Program-made: the position numbers and the translations under genes
Part shown: positions 9,901-11,492 of the stretch, in pieces
How the letters are laid out: each line of letters begins with the position of its first letter
How positions within the stretch are numbered: the stretch's first letter is position 1
The notes under the pieces: model-generated
What the model was told of the DNA's origin: nothing
Database searches by the model: none
What the model saw: only the letters and a program-made list of their open reading frames with translations
NCBI GenBank assembly: GCA_903920405.1
Contig: CAIXMC010000418.1
Location: 1 to 11,492, forward strand
DNA length: 11,492 nt
Source of the DNA: an uncultured beta proteobacterium
Lineage (GTDB): Bacteria > Pseudomonadota > Gammaproteobacteria > Burkholderiales > Burkholderiaceae_C
Reading direction: 5' to 3'

Positions 9901-11492
9901 CCGAAGCCATTAGCCCCACGAACTTGCCTTTGTCCACCTTGGGCACAACTTCTGGCAGCGTCATGATTGCGCTGGGTAGTGAGGTCGTCAACACGCCTTC
10001 TACCCTTGCCATCCATGCGGGTGGTGTGATCAACTCACCTTCGCAACTGACCGCAGGCACTCTACAGTTCACTGCCATCGGTGGAGTCAGTTTGACGGGT
10101 CACAACACCTTTACCACTGTGGCACCATCCACCAACCTATCTGCTACCCCGTCGTCAGGTGTCACAGGTGATGTGGTGGTTTACACCCAGGGTGCATCGT
10201 TGGATCTGCAAGGCCTGAGCAACAACCAAGGCAACATCACGGTTAACAGCGCTAATAGCTTGGCTGTGACGGGCAGTGTCAGCGCGTCTGGAGCGATTGC
10301 ATTGACATCGCAAACAGGTGATATCAACCTGGGTGCAGGCCTACAGTCTGGTAGTGCGATCAACGTGTCTGCGGGTTCCACGTTGGTGGCCAGCGCCTAC
10401 CGTGATGTTCGCATCAGTGGCACACAGGCTGCACCAGCCTCCATGCAGGCGGCTACCGGTATGGATCTCAGTATGCAAACTGGTGGTTTGTACGTCGATG
10501 GCGGCAGCATCAACACCACATCTGGCAACATCAATGCCGTCACCGCTACCGGTTTCAAAAATGGAAGCATCCTCGGCATCGCCAGTGCTACAGCTCTGTC
10601 GGCTCCCCAAGGTCGCTGGTTGATCTGGATGCCTGATCCATCCTTGGTCACCACTGCTGGCACGGGTGGCGTGTTGATCCCTGACTTTATGCAGTACAAC
10701 GCCACCTGGGGTGTTACGGCCCCATTGGGAACCGGTAACGGTTTGATGTACGCCTTAGCACCCACCTTGTCTGCCACCCTGACGGGGACAGTCACTAAAG
10801 TCTATGACGGCAACACTGCCATTGGGTTATCGGGGGCATCTGTGTTATGGGTCACGGGGCCGGTCTATAGCGATGTGGGTATTCCATTAGGCATCTTGGC
10901 AAGCCCCAACGTAGGAAATCCAATTCTGGTGACAGCTACAGGTGCTTCCGCAAGCGGCATTGTCAGCAGTGCTGCCACGGGCAGTGTGCCCGTGTATGGC
11001 TACGGCTATCAGCTTGATACCAGCGGCGTGATCGGTGCAGTGACACCTGCCCGCATCACGCTCAATACCGGTGGCCCAATGGGGGGGCGCGTTTACGATG
11101 CCACCAATATTGTCAACGCAAACATCTTTAACCTCAATGGTCTGGTAAGCGGTGAAACATTGACCTTGACTGGCGCAGGCACGGTGCCTGACAAAAAAGT
11201 GGGGGTCAATAAACCCGTCACACTGGGCACATTGGCGTTGGGAGACTGTATAGGTACAGGTACATGCACAGGTCTGGCCAGCAACTACACACTGACGGGC
11301 GGTATTCACACCGCCACCATCGACCCCCTCGCCATCGCGATCAGCGGCATCACCGCGATCAATAAAACCTACAACGCCAACACGGATGCCGTGGTCAGCA
11401 CCGCCAACGCCAGCGGCTGGATCGCAGGCGACAGCGTCACGGTCAGCGCCAGCGGCCTCTTCACCGACAAAAACGTTGCCCGCGATGCCAAC
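747..11492 (+). CDS. Giant TpsA exoprotein, filamentous-haemagglutinin-like adhesin, 3' truncated by window
   Basis: This is a secreted two-partner-system exoprotein, expected to form a long beta-helical surface fibre used in adhesion or biofilm formation. The frame is open for 3,582 codons to the last base with no stop, so the protein is longer than this. The start is fixed by AGGAG six bases upstream and an in-frame TAG at 735-737. Domain order by residue: ESPR and signal peptide 1-73; TPS domain 74 to about 200; GDGGRVIVWADDTT...GGFVETSG...GKWLLDP at about 392-457; beta-helix repeats 719-939; two related GLUG-bearing segments 953-1465 and 1635-2197; NPGG/ELGG module 2405-2542; W-x5-NW module 2553-2632; NIDO-like insert 2880-3028; GRWL junction 3289-3342; YDG repeats from 3343. 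The composition is rich in Gly, Ser, Thr, Asn and Ala. Only 13 cysteines follow the signal peptide, 12 of them closely paired. The TpsB partner lies upstream. The class is certain; the ligand and the type of C-terminus are unknown. Confidence 0.93.
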   Translation, partial: MSSRSSLNHIFRSVWNQALGAMVAVAEICGSRTCSGSGLGVMARSESWQFFGLQSLAVAVATACGAIPFIVHANPTGGVAIVGAAQMSAVGNKLTVTTQNGAGQGHSAIDWQTFSIPKGNTTYFAQPSVASTVINRVVTQTPSQIFGTLGSNGHLVLVNQSGITVGAGAVVDTAGFTASALRMTDADALAGRMRFGDGSADAAGVSVLGNILARSGDVVILGTTVDTGKDALIQSANGSTILAAGRQIEITGRGLEGISLQVQAPSDQAINLGTLQGDAVGLFAGTLKHSGLIQATTASLEGGRVVLRAAGDTYVEGTGHIVATGIKGGSVDVLGSRVAVTDQAVIDASGEQTGGLVRVGGDYQGKNANVPNASVTYFGPQACIKADATKQGDGGRVIVWADDTTRAYGSISAKGGRKSGDGGFVETSGHNFLDVNGILGVDTQAPNGNSGKWLLDPDSITLIAGPGIDTVTGSLPLLTSGGVNSTIYGVNIKSYLGTTNVILSTGTAGTGSIAFTAGTYDFSPTNAATSSLSLLANGSGASTGNISLPSGTNITMLYGGLTLVAGWDGVSTSLPDTVAVATNKDISVIGASSISAASVTMKAANDILITPASSDIALTSSAGGISLAAGGAINGLNGAFGANLTAKMGGGVQVAASAGDISLKSINTGGLIATDFGGNNALTSGSVTVSAPNGAVSLNGGISTALSHPDVSSSLTDTGSVTIAAKNNISVGAIVETSQVLGGYANPGSKYVGNAGGVSIQSVSGALNLFHVQSSVMTYQTGTVSGHGGDINLSAGTSIAVNGNLDSFVSNNNDDTSIGRGGNVTLDAGTGITVGGVVNASSKTGWLMQATHLNSTGGGGDVSLTARNGAITLTGGVDTSSGVMVDQSNTFNTNYNAGCISFYGSVIACAKAESIGSAGNVTLSAAGNITLNGNISASMINASGATTYQGNAGTVVLHADRNGDCLSTSSGCSTVNFGVGVGVSTGSTGRVDIYYNPTSYTDSSTKSDADSNPYSGNVTSGPYTAWMLVNDVGQATGGTRGLQAMQNNWTGNYALGKDIDAGVTSGWNSGDGFDPIFDRTKNPIVEPISGFRGSLNGNNHVIDGLTINRPASNYVGLFGTIGVASTISNLGLTNVSITGSDRVGAVVGESTHVGASDTTTSKIINTHVTGNVTGTYQVGGIVGKNYSLIDNSYSSANVSATSSVAGLAGGLAGHHQGTISNSYATGSVNGVSAGGLVGEICGCDGDFNRVTGLPTGGILHSYATGHVAGAINSGGLVASNLWGTVINSFWDKDTTGQATSQDSSVSSPVGAKTTEEMKQSDTFRAWGTDISNVGGSTAIWRIYEGQTAPLLRSFLTPITLTPVYNGTVLPANIADYTASIASPVTGNIISTAAGLTLNSSGTPNTRFAVLNGFSSVQQGYDISYVTNTISGTGDTTNNIAITNALNWTTGVLTVNASNIAVDAALTGGVGSAVTLNATGVITQTDAINTPGLLTTSSATGTTLNAANAVNGFQATNTISGGIALTNAIPLSIAGITQSGGGVTSITNTGNVTQSAPINALALELKGSGNYTLTNSANSVGTLAGNAGSVSLTSSTALTVGTVGNTTGLTTSGNVSLSSASDLVVNNSISNTLNGGTVALRADVNGVCTYAASVCSTVTFGTSGNVTTTGTGHVDIYYNPSAYDTPDNFSTNLTGTPVYTAWMLVNDVGVATGGARGLQAMDTNLAGQYAIGTNFSASATGPISAWNAGAGFAPVGNSATPFTGSLDGLNYTIDGLYINRSATNIGLFGVIASGASVRNLGLTNAGIVGSNGSTLGILAGINNGIIGGSYSSGTVSIANIGGVTDQAGGLVGAISSTGSVVLSHSSAIVSADGSYKFHLGGLAGTNVGNITSSYATGNVSGSNTWSGLGNVAGGLVGWAPSSSVITGSYSTGQVSVSNNYNGDDVGGLVGSTSGIISNSYSRSPVSAVIQSGSGVSVGGLAGKNYSPGIISNSYSTGSVTVSGSLTFASYGGLVGSGGSTVTNSYWDAQTSGLSTSSGGTGLTTAQTKQSTTFSAWGADISNVGGSTAIWRIYEGQTAPLLRSFLTPITLTPVYNGTSQTLTSIADYSASIASPVTGNITGTAAGLTLNSSATAGAHTAVLNNFSSVQQGYDISYATKTITGTGSAANDITVANALTWNTGALTINAVNNIDINAPISVTNATPDAQALVLNHGGSGSVTLANDLSLAGGSLVLGTGSSFNWTGGTITGHLTTSGSTTLPSTQASSSVTLGAGAVWDNTGTVQNNGQITLQTGGYLNINSGGTFNNAGILNLQNDGAVNTSGIFVHRDGAFNNLALGNITSASLGTTSGYSFIDTATYGGSVTNSGAINVLSGQLSLTLPSSFVQSGSVDVQSGATLNVMSGFTNAGTLSGSGTITVGTGAAGLINRGQINPGGVEAAGTLTINGDLQLASDSVLNMELGGTGAGQYDQLTVTGTITNTAGTLNASLLPTESGYTPADGDTVSFLTQGSTAPAMATFASTTLPTGFGVGYNLAIGEAARLIYASAGTVIFTNAGGTLDWGLASNWLANALPASSDAVLINSGHAVTHSTGADTIAALTINSGNSLNVSGGSLEVSGVTTLGGDLTVSGGLAKLNGSLTGPGSGGLALYGAQNVGATGVVAVSDGTLNLGADSMISRLSLTGGRVQGAGSLHATGQFYQTGGSIAMSGPVTIEQSAGDLSVGAISGSAITLSAPNGGISQSAALVTPGQLGTTSSNGTVLKHTGNQVGGFTASNTGSTGNIELSNSGVLTLGIVNNYADGVIITNAGNLSVTDSVTAGGVIQLTASGGDLTQSAGMISHFVEQQATPDVTLEGANLSLAGVRSKGNITLNATGRVDLLNLGSGNYFDDEFFTYNLPFTFNYFGTNYTQAFISTNGLITFGSGTTAIISSIGGLASLKAIAPAANDWVIQANAGKDIHIAANTSGLSVVWDVARCCDQVTPTTAAAKFETVLSPSGNIQFNYGAANTSFANDVTIGISNGAEGINLISGLMNEANFSLNNLRSTTFTPNGAGGYTEAISPTNLPLSTLGTTSGSVMIALGSEVVNTPSTLAIHAGGVINSPSQLTAGTLQFTAIGGVSLTGHNTFTTVAPSTNLSATPSSGVTGDVVVYTQGASLDLQGLSNNQGNITVNSANSLAVTGSVSASGAIALTSQTGDINLGAGLQSGSAINVSAGSTLVASAYRDVRISGTQAAPASMQAATGMDLSMQTGGLYVDGGSINTTSGNINAVTATGFKNGSILGIASATALSAPQGRWLIWMPDPSLVTTAGTGGVLIPDFMQYNATWGVTAPLGTGNGLMYALAPTLSATLTGTVTKVYDGNTAIGLSGASVLWVTGPVYSDVGIPLGILASPNVGNPILVTATGASASGIVSSAATGSVPVYGYGYQLDTSGVIGAVTPARITLNTGGPMGGRVYDATNIVNANIFNLNGLVSGETLTLTGAGTVPDKKVGVNKPVTLGTLALGDCIGTGTCTGLASNYTLTGGIHTATIDPLAIAISGITAINKTYNANTDAVVSTANASGWIAGDSVTVSASGLFTDKNVARDAN
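966..1343 (+). other. TPS (haemagglutination activity) secretion domain
   Basis: The mature N-terminus begins NPTGG, which is typical for TpsA proteins. IDWQTFSI at residues 109-116 corresponds to the conserved 'INWqsFnI' strand. NQSGITVGAG from residue 159 corresponds to the conserved NPNGI...G motif. In this family the domain is a short beta-helix bound by the POTRA domains of TpsB and needed for secretion. The NPNGI position reads NQSGI here, a divergent form. The right boundary is approximate. Confidence 0.85.
1920..2117 (+). other. Conserved FHA-family shaft signature GDGGRV..WAD...GGFVE.SG...WLLDP
   Basis: Residues 392-457 read as the recurrent block of large FHA-like proteins: GDGGRVIVWADDTTRAYG, then SGDGGFVETSG, then GKWLLDPDSITL (Trp at residue 453). 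In these proteins it marks the end of the N-terminal conserved beta-helix and the start of a variable shaft. A lone cysteine (C383) lies just before it. Recognition is from family memory, and the exact function of the block is not established. Confidence 0.75.
2901..3560 (+). repeat. Degenerate beta-helix repeats (G-x-[VI]-x-[LI]-x-A core), five copies
   Basis: Five related units can be read: GSVTIAAKNNISVG (residue 719), GGDINLSAGTSIAVNG (788), GGNVTLDAGTGITVGG (821), GGDVSLTARNGAITLTGG (859) and AGNVTLSAAGNITLNG (918). The spacing is irregular, 33 to 69 residues. The alternating hydrophobic pattern with Gly/Asn turns is that of a right-handed beta-helix. Further looser units occur on both sides. 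Confidence 0.7.
3603..5141 (+). repeat. Segmental in-frame duplication, copy A (513 codons)
   Basis: Copy A pairs with 5649-7334 and covers residues 953-1465. Order of matching blocks: GTVVLHADRNGDC with a C-x6-C pair; RVDIYYNP; YTAWMLVNDVG.ATGG.RGLQAM; FRGSLNGNNHVIDGL; a GLUG block; AWGTDISNVGG; WRIYEGQTAPLLRSFLTPIT; LTPVYNGT; SVQQGYDISY; and a closing NALNWTTG.LTVNA. It is shorter than copy B by 49 codons, mainly because it has fewer GLUG repeats. Two cysteines (1241, 1243, in EICGCDG) are not present in copy B. Confidence 0.85.
4083..4634 (+). repeat. GLUG repeat block A
   Basis: About five to six GLUG-type units of roughly 25-30 residues lie at residues 1113-1296. Examples are VGGIVGKN..LIDNSYSSANV, AGGLAGHHQGTISNSYATGSV and AGGLVGE, ending in INSFWDKDTTG. 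The pattern is GG[LI][VA]G...I.NSY[AS][TS]G.V, as in GLUG motifs of secreted adhesins and M26-type IgA proteases. It probably forms a regular beta-solenoid. Its ligand is unknown. Confidence 0.8.
5142..5648 (+). repeat. Short-strand shaft linker between the two duplicated segments
   Basis: Residues 1466-1634 carry units such as GVITQTDAINTPGL, NAVNGFQATNTISGGIALTN, GITQSGGGVTSITNTGNVTQS and GSVSLTSSTALTVGTVGN. The 'TQ/SQ...I...A..L' and 'V.GF.A.NT' patterns are common filler in FHA-like shafts, and a related stretch recurs at about 8940-9250. No domain with a known ligand is seen. The linker separates copies A and B of the duplication. Confidence 0.6.
5649..7334 (+). repeat. Segmental in-frame duplication, copy B (562 codons)
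   Basis: Copy B covers residues 1635-2197 and has the same block order as copy A: GTVALRADVNGVC with a C-x6-C pair, HVDIYYNP, YTAWMLVNDVG.ATGG.RGLQAM, FTGSLDGLNYTIDGL, a longer GLUG block, AWGADISNVGG, WRIYEGQTAPLLRSFLTPIT and SVQQGYDISY. A hand alignment of 6899-7034 against 4712-4847 gives 12 differences in 136 bases (about 91% identity), 10 of them synonymous. The offset between copies shifts from 2,046 at the left end to 2,025 at the IYYNP/TAWML part and 2,187 after the GLUG block. Confidence 0.85.
6093..6839 (+). repeat. GLUG repeat block B (longer)
   Basis: About seven GLUG-type units lie at residues 1783-2031. Examples are AGGLVGAISSTGSV, LGGLAGTNVGNITSSYATGNV, AGGLVGW, VGGLVGSTSGIISNSYSRSPV, VGGLAGKNYSPGIISNSYSTGSV and YGGLVGSGGSTVTNSYWDAQTSG. 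It has more units than block A, consistent with gain or loss of repeat units after the segment was duplicated. Confidence 0.8.
7959..8372 (+). other. Autotransporter-like strand module (NPGG ... LELGG-type ... YDQL)
   Basis: Residues 2405-2542 follow a recurring pattern of autotransporter and FHA-like shafts: AGTLSGSGTITVG, GQINPGG, AGTLTINGDLQLASDSVLNMELGG, GQYDQLTVTGTI, AGTLNASLLP, YTPADGDTVSFL and a closing GYNLAIG..ARLIYA. The preceding stretch (about 7590-7700) has the related NNGQITLQTGG and FNNAGILNLQNDG strands. Such modules are structural beta-helix segments. No catalytic residue is evident. Confidence 0.65.
8403..8640 (+). other. W-x5-NW ... LP..SDAVLI module
   Basis: Residues 2553-2632 start with GGTLDWGLASNWLANALP (Trp2558, Trp2564) and SSDAVLINSG. 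This matches the common extracellular 'W....NW..g.lP...D.v.I' motif that opens beta-helix modules in many secreted bacterial proteins. It is followed by ALTINSGNSLNVSGGSLEVSG strands. The role is probably structural or in cell-surface binding, but it is not known for this protein. Confidence 0.55.
8937..9250 (+). repeat. Second copy of the SQ/TQ shaft linker pattern
   Basis: Reading frame 3 here gives GGISQSAALVTPGQL, GNQVGGFTASNTGSTGNIEL, SGVLTLGIVN and GGDLTQSAGMI. These units resemble the linker at 5142-5648 ('TQ...I.T.GLL', 'AVNGFQATNTISGGIAL', 'LTVGTVGN'). This is a weakly conserved, dispersed shaft repeat of FHA-like proteins. Boundaries are approximate. Confidence 0.5.
9384..9830 (+). 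other. NIDO-like (nidogen-type) beta-sandwich insert
   Basis: Residues 2880-3028 depart from the low-complexity shaft and read as a globular domain: FTYNLPFTFNYFGTNYTQ, AFISTNGLITFGSG, LKAIAPAANDWVI, LSVVWDVARCCDQ, AKFETVLSPSGNIQFNYG and VTIGISNGAEG. This follows the order seen in nidogen/alpha-tectorin-like domains: 'F.f.yfG..Y....vs.NG.itFg', 'iAP...D', 'V.W', 'fq..L...G.i.f.Yg', 'IGi..g'. A vicinal Cys2972-Cys2973 pair lies in the middle. Assignment is by remembered pattern; a profile search would decide it. Confidence 0.6.
10611..10769 (+). other. GRWL..DP ... DF.QYN.T.G ... G.G.LY..AP junction before the YDG repeats
   Basis: Residues 3289-3341 read GRWLIWMPDPSLV, then PDFMQYNATWGV, then GTGNGLMYALAP. 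This is the conserved block that precedes YDG repeats in many large FHA-like exoproteins ('GRWLvYs.dP', 'pdF.qYnatyg', 'GnG.lY.laP'). It marks the switch from beta-helical shaft to repeat stalk. Confidence 0.7.
10770..11054 (+). repeat. YDG repeat 1
   Basis: Begins SATLTGTVTKVYDGNTA, with the diagnostic KVYDG (Tyr3353), and ends with YGYGYQLDTSG and the V-T-P-A-R-I linker. YDG domains are stalk repeats of secreted bacterial proteins, about 80-100 residues each. The spacing to the next copy is 97 residues. Confidence 0.75.
11055..11330 (+). repeat. YDG repeat 2, with a C-x5-C loop
   Basis: RVYDATN (Tyr3450) replaces KVYDG. LVSGETLTLTGAG and LASNYTLTGG are the typical later strands. Before LASNYTL the loop GDCIGTGTCTG contains Cys3501 and Cys3507, which usual YDG repeats lack. 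The next repeat's tyrosine follows after 92 residues. Confidence 0.72.
11331..11492 (+). repeat. YDG repeat 3, truncated by window end
   Basis: AIAISGITAINKTYNANTDA (Tyr3542; YNA in place of YDG) is followed by WIAGDSVTVSASGLFTDKNVA, the standard middle strands. The sequence stops mid-domain, so more repeats and the C-terminus lie downstream. Confidence 0.75.

Noticed and set aside
10397..10795. Open frame of 132 codons on the minus strand, and similar ones at 10887-11309 and 9128-9391
   Set aside because: All are antisense to well-supported tpsA domains (GRWL junction, YDG repeats, shaft) and look like composition shadows.
747..11492. Contact-dependent inhibition toxin (CdiA)
   Set aside because: The N-terminal architecture is shared by many TpsA proteins, but no toxin tip or immunity gene is visible and YDG/GLUG content fits an adhesin better. 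The C-terminus is outside the window, so it remains undecided.

Overview
The window holds the end of one gene and most of another from a two-partner secretion (type Vb) locus. On the + strand, positions 1-248 encode the last strands of a FhaC/ShlB-type outer-membrane transporter (TpsB). After a 498-base AT-rich gap comes a very large exoprotein gene of the filamentous-haemagglutinin type (TpsA). It starts at 747 and stays open to the last base, giving 3,582 codons with no stop, so the C-terminus lies outside the window. I see no RNA gene, insertion sequence, CRISPR array or further gene on either strand.

The organism is most likely a Gram-negative betaproteobacterium, plausibly Burkholderiales. 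The reasons are the extended signal peptide (ESPR) at the start of TpsA, the TpsB-TpsA gene order, and a moderately GC-rich coding sequence (40 and 31 G+C of 60 in two hand-counted lines). This is inference. No species can be named from the sequence.

Layout of the exoprotein (residues counted from the ATG at 747): ESPR plus signal peptide 1-73; TPS/haemagglutination domain from 74 to about 200; the start of a long beta-helical shaft, ending in the family signature GKWLLDP at about 451-457; degenerate beta-helix repeats at about 719-939; a segmental tandem duplication (residues 953-1465 and 1635-2197), each copy carrying a block of GLUG repeats and a WRIYEGQTAPLLRSF tail; an autotransporter-like NPGG/ELGG strand module at about 2405-2542; a W-x5-NW module at about 2553-2632; a NIDO-like beta-sandwich insert at about 2880-3028; a GRWL...DF.QYN.T junction at about 3289-3342; and three YDG repeats, the third cut by the window edge.

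How the parts work together (established for the families, inferred here): TpsA enters the periplasm by Sec using its extended signal peptide. Its TPS domain is recognised by the POTRA domains of TpsB, and the chain passes through the TpsB barrel and folds outside into a long beta-helical fibre for adhesion or biofilm formation. The most interesting points are the duplicated GLUG module with mostly synonymous differences, the paired cysteines along an otherwise cysteine-poor fibre, the NIDO-like insert, and three perfect 12-bp palindromes in the gap between the two genes. I found no clear evidence of an entirely new system.
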